From: Clostridium omnivorum
GTDB lineage: Bacteria > Bacillota > Clostridia > Clostridiales > Clostridiaceae
Assembly (NCBI RefSeq): GCF_026012015.1
Contig: NZ_BRXR01000001.1
Location: forward strand, 342,001-406,000
Direction: 5' to 3'
DNA length: 64,000 nucleotides
Every line of letters starts with the position of its first letter. Within the stretch, counting starts at the first letter, position 1. Under the pieces are notes generated by a model. It was not told the origin of the DNA, searched no databases, and saw only the letters and a list, made by a program, of their open reading frames with translations. This document shows positions 26,164 to 33,163 of the stretch, in pieces. A program made the translations under genes and the position numbers.

Positions 26164-26260
26164 CTATGCCTCATCAATTAATCTAACTAAATTTCCAGCA
26201 CGCTCTCTAGGAATAATCTCTATATTAAATTCTGTAGCGATAATATCTATGTAAGCATTA
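26164..26260 (-). pseudogene. C-terminal coding remnant after the 26258 gene
   Basis: Just past the stop of the preceding gene, in another frame, 31 sense codons read AYIDIIATEFNIEIIPRERA and on to LIDEA before a TAG at 26164-26166. There is no start codon or ribosome binding site. The text looks like real protein (amphipathic, no rare composition), so it may be the original C terminus of the 26258 protein after a frameshift, or the tail of a lost gene. Confidence 0.35.
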
Positions 26261-26644
26261 CCCCTGAACTACAAAATGAATATACTCTTTCTTATTCCAT
26301 GAAAGCCCAATATGAATATCACCAGGATATAATCCTCTTTTTTCATCGATTAAGTCTCTCAACCATGTAGAGTTTTCTATCTTTAATATGTACGAATGAG
26401 CTTTGTCTCCATAAATTTTATATGGTAGGAACTGTGAATGCGTATATTTAGAAGCCCAACAGTTCTTAAATGATATTTTTCCCAGATAATTAGCTGGATC
26501 ACCTTGTTCATCCCAGCACCCAAAGAATACCATGCATTCTCTTTCGGACGTATTTAACACAATATCACCTTGTGGATCTTGCCACACGTTAATAGGTATT
26601 ATTATAGCTCTCTGTTCTCTCATTTTACCCAACTCCATATTCAT
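26258..26644 (-). CDS. Hypothetical protein of immunity-type island
   Basis: A 128-residue soluble protein I do not recognise. It is rich in aromatic residues (VWQDPQGD, FFGCWDEQGDP, FKNCWASKY, GLSWNKKEY), suggesting a compact beta-rich fold, and has no signal peptide. It overlaps the WD40-like gene by ATGA (26641-26644) and so is translationally coupled; a second ATG at 26623 has a better GGAG spacing. A coding remnant in a different frame directly follows its stop, so the protein could be truncated by a frameshift. Role inferred only from position. Confidence 0.6.
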   Translation of the reverse strand: MNMELGKMREQRAIIIPINVWQDPQGDIVLNTSERECMVFFGCWDEQGDPANYLGKISFKNCWASKYTHSQFLPYKIYGDKAHSYILKIENSTWLRDLIDEKRGLYPGDIHIGLSWNKKEYIHFVVQG

Positions 26645-28275
26645 ATCTTATAATGCATTATCATTCCATCTACAGTTCCGCCTGCAATGTTCCCATTATA
26701 ATAACTTAAGGACATTATTACACTTGGAACTCCATCTATAGTAACTTCGTCCATAAACTCAATCAGCCCATTAATACTGGATATTGCTCCTATCTTTCCT
26801 TCACTTAGTGCAAATATAATGGATGAATGTTCCTTACTAAAAACAAGCGCTGTAATTTGGCTCTTAAAAATAGCCTCCCAAGTTAGATTGCCCTTTTTAA
26901 GATCTCTCCTCATTAGAATTGTATCCCCATTGCCACGTCCATTGTAAATTCTTGTAGCTAGAACTAAAGCTTCTCCTAACTCATCTTCACAATAGCATCC
27001 TCCATCACTAAATAGGTGATAGTTACGTTTTTCATTCCATTCTAAAGGAAAAAGCCTTCTTATAATTTTAGTTATAGGATTTATAGTACATACCCACTGA
27101 TTTTCGTGACTCTCTTTTGGGGTACCCTGAATAAAAAACAATTCTGGCTTTCCATTAATCTGTATATAGTTATTAATAAAATCATAGTATCCAAAATAAT
27201 AACTTTCAATTTGATTTAAATTGTTATCAAGAATGAAGTCACTTGCTACGCTTTTCTTCTTACTTCGCATGCAATCACAATTTCTCGCAAGAAAGTACCC
27301 TTCTGATGATAAACTTAAACTAAGAGGATAATCCTTTGATACTCTCTTTGTCAGCTTTCTAGATTCAATCTCAACTTCATGTATACTTGACCCTTGAGAT
27401 AATTTCATGTCTAATAAATTATTATAGTTATTTACGTTTATCAGCACTTTTTCTCCATTAGGTACCATAAATAGCTGTACACCATTCTCAACTTCATCAA
27501 TGTGTAATTTCTTTTCTCCCCTCGTATTCCATAACTCTAGAGCAAACTTACTTCCTGTGCAGATTATTTCATCTGAATTTCTCCATATTAAATCCCATAT
27601 TAGCATTCTCTCCTCATAATAATTGTTATTTTCTAAGGCGAGTGTCTTTAATAACTTTTCAATTTCAAGGGCATTCATAATTGCCACTTTCTCATAATCC
27701 TTTGCCTCATCTAAAGTAATTTCTGCCGACTCTTCTAATATTATTTTACCCTCTAGATACTTATTGGTTTTATACCCATAAAGTTTATCTTCGATGCTAT
27801 TCCCATCCTCATCTTCCTCGGTTGCTGGCTTGATTATAAAGCTTAGTGTATCCCCCTCATCCTCAAAGCTACACTTAACTACCTCTCGAGATTCCTGGAG
27901 AAGTGATCTATGTTTATTATCCTTATAGTCCCACGCAACTAAATCACCTTCGAAAAAGTATCCTCCATCATAACACCCCGTTGCAATAGCTACTAGATTT
28001 AAATGTTGATGAAATGCTATATCATTAATTGGATAATGTAAATCATCCAATACTGCTAATCTTTTTATATTCTTAGTTTCATATATACTAACTCTATATC
28101 TTAATCGCATCCTCGTAGTCATTCCTCTGGCTGACCACTGAATATAGCCAAAAGAGCTTGCTATGGCAAACCTTGTTCTATCCCTATTCCAGTAAAATCC
28201 GGTTGGATGTCCAATCTCAGAAAATGCACCCTTTCCAAGTATATTTTTTAACTCTAAGCTTAACTTGCTTGCCAT
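26641..28275 (-). CDS. WD40-like beta-propeller protein
   Basis: A 544-residue soluble protein made of repeated beta-strand units: PTGFYWNRDRTRFAIASSFG, INDIAFHQHLNLVAIATGCYDGG, DLIWRNSDEIICTGSKFALELW, SLSLSSEGYFLARN and ITALVFSKEHSSIIFALSEG. The pattern of a hydrophobic strand, then x-S/G-x-x-x-x-x-A/F strands with Gly-Trp/Asp ends, fits a WD40/YVTN-type propeller, though canonical W-D dipeptides are few. Possibly two interrupted propellers, with an acidic insert at about 160-215. It opens the minus-strand island of immunity-type genes; ATG behind GGAGATGAG. Probably a protein-binding scaffold (inference); no enzyme motif seen. Confidence 0.65.
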   Translation of the reverse strand: MASKLSLELKNILGKGAFSEIGHPTGFYWNRDRTRFAIASSFGYIQWSARGMTTRMRLRYRVSIYETKNIKRLAVLDDLHYPINDIAFHQHLNLVAIATGCYDGGYFFEGDLVAWDYKDNKHRSLLQESREVVKCSFEDEGDTLSFIIKPATEEDEDGNSIEDKLYGYKTNKYLEGKIILEESAEITLDEAKDYEKVAIMNALEIEKLLKTLALENNNYYEERMLIWDLIWRNSDEIICTGSKFALELWNTRGEKKLHIDEVENGVQLFMVPNGEKVLINVNNYNNLLDMKLSQGSSIHEVEIESRKLTKRVSKDYPLSLSLSSEGYFLARNCDCMRSKKKSVASDFILDNNLNQIESYYFGYYDFINNYIQINGKPELFFIQGTPKESHENQWVCTINPITKIIRRLFPLEWNEKRNYHLFSDGGCYCEDELGEALVLATRIYNGRGNGDTILMRRDLKKGNLTWEAIFKSQITALVFSKEHSSIIFALSEGKIGAISSINGLIEFMDEVTIDGVPSVIMSLSYYNGNIAGGTVDGMIMHYKI

Positions 28276-29020
28276 ATACTCATCTCCATTATCTTATTAT
28301 AGGCATTGTTTAATAACTACTAATAATGTAACTACAGGGATTTATTTCTTATATTATTGTATCATAACACCTAAGTTATGGCATATCAAATAAGTATTGC
28401 ATTGCTACTATTAGTGAACTGATATATACATTAAATAAATAGAGGGATAGCTCCGCCACCCCCTTAGGAATTTTCACAATAAATTAATATGAGCTATAGT
28501 ATGCCTAATCCCTAAGTTTTAAGCTTTCTACTAGGCTCATAATTAAAAATGTAGGTTCCCATTACCTGTCTATTCAACAATCTTGTGATTTTTGAATACA
28601 TTTATTACTTGATGCTCTTTTTCAGAACCTATTGAACATAGTATTTTCATCCACTCTCCTGATTTAACTTTAATCTTATCACTATTGAATAATACTATTA
28701 ACTACCACAAAAATTATTTGCGTTTTATGTTACTCTTACAAAATTTATATTTCTTATTATACCCCTCAAATGTTCCGTTTAGCTTAAGTCAAATATAACA
28801 CTATCTTATTTTCTAGTTCTTTTTCTCAATTCTTTATAGAAAAAATCAGTCATAGGAATTTCCATTTAGCAGCTTGATGCAAATTCAAGTAATTTACCAC
28901 AAGACCCCTAATAGGTTTGTTTCGCAAGTCTACCTTTAGAATTCCTAGTAGTACCAAAATTTTCATTGCCATAAAGGCAATATATTATTTCACCTCCTTT
29001 TATTCTACAAACCAAATAAA
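28276..29020. other. Non-coding stretch with degraded coding remnants
   Basis: No intact gene is present in about 745 bp. On the minus strand 28570-28701 (no start codon) reads DKIKVKSGEWMKILCSIGSE and continues to NHKIVE before a TAG, like the end of a lost gene. A consensus AAAGGAGGTGA site at about 28990-29000 (minus) has only a 40-codon frame (28850-28972) at unsuitable spacing. A small C+G-rich patch (28449-28466) is unexplained. This looks like a decaying locus at the head of the immunity island. Confidence 0.45.
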
Positions 29021-29058
29021 AAAGCACAGTATTTAATCTACGACTAATACTGTGCTTT
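29021..29058 (-). terminator. Rho-independent terminator of nfnAB
   Basis: Perfect 13-bp arms AAAGCACAGTATT / AATACTGTGCTTT, followed by TTTATTTGG on the minus strand, 7 bp after the nfnB stop. Confidence 0.88.
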
Positions 29059-29065
29059 CTATAAC

Positions 29066-30448
29066 TTATTTGCTTAAGAATTCATCAATGGCCTTGGCAG
29101 CCTTTTTTCCTGCTCCCATGGCAAGTATAACTGTAGCTGCGCCTGTTACAGCATCCCCTCCAGCATATACTTTTTCTTTTGTGGTTTCTCCTGTTTCTTC
29201 CTGTGCTATTATACATTTTCTCTTATCCACACTTAAACCCTTTGTAGTTGTTGATATTAATGGGTTTGGTGAAGTTCCAAGTGACATTATTACTGTATCT
29301 AGCTCCATTACAAACTCAGAATCCTTAACCTCTACTGGTCTTCTTCTTCCTGAAGCATCTGGCTCGCCAAGCTCCATTTTTACACACTTCATGCCCTTTA
29401 CCCAGCCCTTTTCATCTGCTAGTATCTCTGTTGGGTTTGTAAGCATATCGAAGATTACTCCTTCTTCCTTTGCATGGTGTACTTCTTCTACTCTTGCTGG
29501 AAGCTCTTCTTCTGAACGTCTATAAACTACATGCACTTCTGCTCCAAGTCTTAACGCTGTTCTTGCAGCATCCATTGCTACATTTCCTCCACCAACTACA
29601 GCTACCTTTTCACCTACTCTTATTGGTGTTGCATATTCTTCCTTGAAGGCTTTCATCAAGTTATTTCTTGTTAGGAATTCATTAGCTGAAAATACTCCAT
29701 TTGAGTTCTCTCCTGGTATTCCCATGAACTTAGGAAGTCCTGCTCCTGAACCTATAAATATTGCATCAAAGCCCTCTTCTTCTAAAAGCTGATCTATAGT
29801 TATAGTTCTTCCTATGATTACGTTAGTTTCTATTTTTACGCCCAGCTTTTTAACATTTTCTATTTCATGCTTTACTACTGAATCCTTTGGAAGTCTAAAC
29901 TCTGGAATTCCATATACTAATACTCCGCCTGGTTCATGAAGAGCTTCAAATATAGTTATATCATAGCCCATTCTAGCTAAATCTCCTGCACAGGTAAGTC
30001 CTGCAGGACCACTGCCTATAACGGCTACCTTTTTGCCCTTCTTTTCTGCAGCTTCTGACAAATCAACATTGTGCTCTCTTGACCAGTCAGCAACAAATCT
30101 TTCAAGCTTTCCTATAGCTATAGGTTCTCCTTTTATGCCTAGTATACACTTTCCTTCACATTGAACTTCTTGTGGGCATACTCTTCCACATACTGCTGGC
30201 AGCGCACTAGATTTTGATATAATTTTTGCTGCCTCTTCAAAATTACCTTCCTTAACCTGCTCAATAAACTTAGGTATTGATATAGTTACAGGGCACTCAG
30301 TAACACACAATGGCTTTTTACAATTTAAACATCTAGCTGCTTCCTGCTTTGCTTCTTCTTCTGTATATCCTAAACAAACCTCTTTAAAGTTTGTAGCTCT
30401 TACTTTGGGATCTTGCTCTGCTATGGGTGTTCTTTTCATTCTATCCAT
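29066..30448 (-). CDS. nfnB: NfnB subunit of NADH-dependent ferredoxin:NADP+ oxidoreductase (GltA-like)
   Basis: A 460-residue protein of the glutamate-synthase small-subunit family. N-terminal Cys clusters (CLNCKKPLCVTECP and CGRVCPQEVQCEGKCILG) bind two [4Fe-4S] centres, followed by the FAD site VIGSGPAGLTCAGDLAR (about 145) and the NADPH site VAVVGGGNVAMDAARTALRL (about 285). In clostridia this polypeptide pairs with the SudB-like subunit encoded directly upstream, and NfnAB reduces 2 NADP+ with ferredoxin and NADH by electron bifurcation/confurcation in the cytoplasm. No large glutamate synthase subunit is present, which supports Nfn over GOGAT. ATG at 30448 is behind AGGAGG. Operon nfnA-nfnB, under a tandem glycine riboswitch. 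Confidence 0.9.
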   Translation of the reverse strand: MDRMKRTPIAEQDPKVRATNFKEVCLGYTEEEAKQEAARCLNCKKPLCVTECPVTISIPKFIEQVKEGNFEEAAKIISKSSALPAVCGRVCPQEVQCEGKCILGIKGEPIAIGKLERFVADWSREHNVDLSEAAEKKGKKVAVIGSGPAGLTCAGDLARMGYDITIFEALHEPGGVLVYGIPEFRLPKDSVVKHEIENVKKLGVKIETNVIIGRTITIDQLLEEEGFDAIFIGSGAGLPKFMGIPGENSNGVFSANEFLTRNNLMKAFKEEYATPIRVGEKVAVVGGGNVAMDAARTALRLGAEVHVVYRRSEEELPARVEEVHHAKEEGVIFDMLTNPTEILADEKGWVKGMKCVKMELGEPDASGRRRPVEVKDSEFVMELDTVIMSLGTSPNPLISTTTKGLSVDKRKCIIAQEETGETTKEKVYAGGDAVTGAATVILAMGAGKKAAKAIDEFLSK

Positions 30449-30541
30449 CAATAATAACCTCCTGCTATTTCTCTAACATTTTCCAACTCTTAGCATTAGA
30501 ATATTTCTTAACTAATTAAATTCTTATATATAAATATTTAA

Positions 30542-31429
30542 CTATTTGCCGCAGCAACCACAGCCACCTTCATGTCCTTCATGCTTTTCCTGTTCTCTGT
30601 ACTGCTTCTTTGCTTCTTCAGTTTTATACATTGCTTGTCTTCTCATAGCTTCGTCAAAATCTATAAGGTGTCCGTCAAATTCAGGACCATCTACACAGGC
30701 AAATTTAGTTTCGCCTCCAACAGTTACCCTGCATGCTCCGCACATTCCTGTTCCATCTACCATTATTGGATTCATGCTTACTATAGTATGAATTTCTAAC
30801 TCTTTAGTAAGCTTTGCTACAAATTTCATCATTATCATAGGCCCTATAGCTACTACTAAATCATACTTCTTTCCTTCTTCTTTAACTAGTTTTTCTAAAA
30901 GATTAGTTACCATGCCTTTAAAGCCATAGGAACCATCATCAGTAGCTACATATAAATTGCCTGCAGCTGCTTTCATTTCTTCTTCTAGAATAACGTATTC
31001 CTTTGATTTAGCTCCTATAATAACATCTGCATTAATTCCTCTTTGGTGAAGCCATTTAACCTGAGGATATACTGGAGCAGTACCTACTCCTCCTGCTATG
31101 AATATCACATTCTTATCCTTCAAATCTTCCAAATTTTCGTGTACCATTTCTGATGGCTGGCCTAGTGGTCCAACAAAATCAGAAAAATAATCCCCTACTT
31201 CATAGTTTGCCATCTGCTTAGTTGATGTTCCTAGAGTTTGAAAAACAATTGTTACTGTGCCTTTTTCTTCATCATAGTCACAAATAGTTAGTGGAATTCT
31301 TTCACCTTTTTCATCCATTTTAACTATTAAGAACTGCCCTGGATTTGCTGACTTTGCTACTCTTGGCGCTTCTACATCCATTAAGTAAATCTGTGGTGCT
31401 AATAATCTCTTTCCTACTATTTTATACAT
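30542..31429 (-). CDS. nfnA: NfnA subunit (SudB-like FAD/NAD-binding, [2Fe-2S] protein)
   Basis: A 295-residue flavoprotein of the ferredoxin-NADP reductase family: an FAD-binding barrel (PGQFLIVKMDEKGERIPLTI), the NAD(H) domain (FIAGGVGTAPVYPQ, about 115) and a C-terminal [2Fe-2S] site GTGMCGACRVTVGGETKFAC. It is the small subunit of NfnAB and binds NADH in clostridia. The extreme C terminus (HEGHEGGCGCCGK) is a His/Cys-rich tail that is not part of the fold. The chosen ATG at 31429 has AAGGAGG 6 nt upstream; a frame open for 102 bp more upstream lies in the leader and has no site. It precedes nfnB by 93 bp and follows the glycine riboswitch. Confidence 0.9.
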   Translation of the reverse strand: MYKIVGKRLLAPQIYLMDVEAPRVAKSANPGQFLIVKMDEKGERIPLTICDYDEEKGTVTIVFQTLGTSTKQMANYEVGDYFSDFVGPLGQPSEMVHENLEDLKDKNVIFIAGGVGTAPVYPQVKWLHQRGINADVIIGAKSKEYVILEEEMKAAAGNLYVATDDGSYGFKGMVTNLLEKLVKEEGKKYDLVVAIGPMIMMKFVAKLTKELEIHTIVSMNPIMVDGTGMCGACRVTVGGETKFACVDGPEFDGHLIDFDEAMRRQAMYKTEEAKKQYREQEKHEGHEGGCGCCGK

Positions 31430-31523
31430 AGTCATCCTCCTTATAACTTGGAACACGGGGCAACTTAACCGTGCCATTTCCATGATTTTAAAGCTTTTAA
31501 TCATTGATACTTGTGCAAAACAA

Positions 31524-31566
31524 AAGAACAAGGCGTAAAAAGCGTAGAAAAATACCGCCTTTTACA
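31524..31566 (-). terminator. Intrinsic terminator / expression platform of the glycine riboswitch
   Basis: Minus-strand arms GTAAAAGGCG / CGCTTTTTAC pair, and an overlapping AAGGCG / CGCCTT pair forms before a U-rich run (TTCTTTTGTTTTG). The two alternatives share AAGGCG, as expected of a switch between terminated and antiterminated forms. Confidence 0.6.
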
Positions 31567-31747
31567 CCCTGTCCTTTTATCTGAAAGCTTCCTTAATAAA
31601 TCAAGTTACTCCTTTGATGCCACATTTAAGTGGTCTCTCCAGGGGCGTGTCAAATTATTGTAAAAAACCTGAGAGCTTCAGAATAAACATAAAGCTTGTT
31701 TTATTCCTTTCTCCTACGGTTATCCTTAATAGGATATCTCCAATAAT
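31567..31747 (-). promoter_or_regulatory. Tandem glycine riboswitch in the nfnAB leader
   Basis: Read on the minus strand: aptamer 1 is TTGGAGATATCC, ACCGTAGGAGAAA, GAAGCTCTCAGG; aptamer 2 is CCTGGAGAGACCAC, GTGGCATCAAAGGAGTAAC, AAGCTTTCAGATAAAAGGAC, ending ACAGGG. These follow, in order and spacing, the conserved blocks of the two glycine aptamers known from gcvT leaders (GGAGAG, CCGAAGGAG/CCAAAGGGG, CTCTCAGG/CTTTCAGG, AGGACAG). The downstream gene is nfnA, not a glycine cleavage gene. Confidence 0.88.
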
Positions 31748-31804
31748 TATCATTCACCAATATGAAGTTTTTTACAGTAATCATTTGCATTACTATACAT
31801 TTCA

Positions 31805-31833
31805 ATTATAGGTATAGTATTTTTTTTTGTCAA
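31805..31833 (-). promoter_or_regulatory. Sigma-A promoter of the nfnAB transcript
   Basis: TTGACA (31833-31828) and TATAAT (31810-31805) on the minus strand with a 17-nt spacer, both perfect consensus. It starts a leader of about 370 nt containing the glycine riboswitch. Confidence 0.85.
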
Positions 31834-31896
31834 TTATCTATTCAAATATTTTATATTTGAATTCACTAAAAAGTGTTACTATAAAAAATCATATTA

Positions 31897-32970
31897 TTAT
31901 AAAAGTGATTTATCTGGTGTCACAAGTATTTTTACATGCTTTTTCTTTTCTGGTCCTGTTAGAGCACCAAAGCCTTTTTCTACAATATCGTCTAACAGTA
32001 TTCTTTCAGTTATATAACCCTCAGCCTTTATTCTGCCATCACTCATTTGAGCTATAGTAGCAGGAAATTCATGTCTATATGCTAAAGTTCCAACTATCTT
32101 CTTTTCTGTAAATACAAGCACATTAGGATTAAAGCTAACCCCTTCCTCCCAAATGCTAGTTACTACCAAAGTTCCTTCATATTTTAAACTGCTTAATCCA
32201 ATATCAAAACCAATTTGAGCTCCTGTTGTTTCAAAAGCTGCATCAACTCCAACTCCGTCAGTATATTTTTTAACCTCTTCAACTATATCTACTTGGTTTG
32301 GATCTAGTACTAAATCTGCGCCTGCTCTTTTTGCATATTCTTGTCTTATTGATTTTCTCTGTAGAACTACTACTAGCTTTGCACCAGCAGCCTTTAAACA
32401 TTCAATTGTCGCAAGTCCTATTGGCCCGGAACCCAAAACTATTGCTGTATCTCCAGTTTTAAAATTTGCCATTCTTATAGAGTGAAGTGCCACTGCCATT
32501 GGCTCTATAAGAGCAGCTTGTTCATAAGACATATTATCTGGTATTTTGTGTACAAACTCTTCTGAGAACACAGTGTATTCAGCAAGTCCTCCTCCGCTGC
32601 CACATAATCCATGGAATCCTAAGGATGAACATAGATTATACTTTCCTTCTCTGCAGGCTGGACATTTTCCACAGGCTACAATAGGCTCTACAGTAACTCT
32701 ATCCCCTACTTTAAACTTATCTGCTCCCTTGCCAACTTCTACTACCTCTCCAGAAAACTCATGTCCTAGTACTACAGGAGCTGTATTTTTACTTAAAGGG
32801 TGAGGTTGTCCTACTGGAATGAATATAGGACCTCCTAAATACTCGTGAAGATCCGATCCGCATATTCCACACCATTTAACTTTAATTTTAACTGTACCTG
32901 GTAAAACTTTAGGATTTTCAATTTCTTCTACTCTTACATCTCTTTTTCCATACCATAATGCTGCTTTCAT
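31897..32970 (-). CDS. bdhA: 2,3-butanediol dehydrogenase (zinc-dependent)
   Basis: A 357-residue medium-chain alcohol dehydrogenase that reduces acetoin to (R,R)-2,3-butanediol with NAD(P)H. The catalytic zinc site CGICGSDLHEY (Cys37) and GHEFSGEV (His-Glu), the structural zinc Cys cluster CGKCPACREGKYNLC (about 99-113) and the Rossmann motif GSGPIGLATIECLKAAGA are all present. The N-terminal Asp-Leu-His-Glu-Tyr and following insert (GGPIFIPVGQPHPLSK) are typical of butanediol dehydrogenases rather than sorbitol dehydrogenases. A sigma-54 promoter lies upstream, and the activator gene is immediately upstream on the same strand. Confidence 0.88.
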   Translation of the reverse strand: MKAALWYGKRDVRVEEIENPKVLPGTVKIKVKWCGICGSDLHEYLGGPIFIPVGQPHPLSKNTAPVVLGHEFSGEVVEVGKGADKFKVGDRVTVEPIVACGKCPACREGKYNLCSSLGFHGLCGSGGGLAEYTVFSEEFVHKIPDNMSYEQAALIEPMAVALHSIRMANFKTGDTAIVLGSGPIGLATIECLKAAGAKLVVVLQRKSIRQEYAKRAGADLVLDPNQVDIVEEVKKYTDGVGVDAAFETTGAQIGFDIGLSSLKYEGTLVVTSIWEEGVSFNPNVLVFTEKKIVGTLAYRHEFPATIAQMSDGRIKAEGYITERILLDDIVEKGFGALTGPEKKKHVKILVTPDKSLL

Positions 32971-33030
32971 AAATATTCCTCCATCATGTTATTTAATTAA
33001 CATCGTTGTTAATTTCTTCACATTTTTATA

Positions 33031-33048
33031 AAGCAACATTCATGCCAA
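33031..33048 (-). promoter_or_regulatory. Sigma-54 (-24/-12) promoter of bdhA
   Basis: On the minus strand TTGGCATGAATGTTGCTT matches TGGCAY(G)-N4-TTGC with perfect spacing, 61 bp before the bdhA start. Adjacent activator of the sigma-54 class supports it. Confidence 0.88.
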
Positions 33049-33086
33049 ACATTTTCTTATGGAATATAGGCAATTACAAAAAAGCA

Positions 33087-33157
33087 GTCTCAAAATGATA
33101 CAAAAATTAGTGTGTCATTTTGAGACTTTACAAATTATCACTCTCAAAATGACACAC
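33087..33157. promoter_or_regulatory. Three copies of a 16-nt activator-site candidate, also forming a terminator
   Basis: GTGTGTCATTTTGAGA (33110-33125) recurs as its exact reverse complement TCTCAAAATGACACAC (33142-33157) and, with two changes, as TCTCAAAATGATACAA (33088-33103). The outer left pair (33087-33098 / 33115-33126) forms a 12-bp hairpin followed on the minus strand by TGCTTTTTTG, so it can terminate the activator gene. The same copies lie 40-110 bp upstream of the sigma-54 promoter, the usual place for enhancer sites. Confidence 0.7.
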
Positions 33158-33163
33158 TAATAT

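Noticed and set aside
28850-28972. 40-codon minus-strand frame after a consensus ribosome binding site at about 28990-29000
   Set aside because: The spacing from site to ATG is about 18 nt, the product has no recognisable pattern and the area looks decayed; kept only as part of the relic region.
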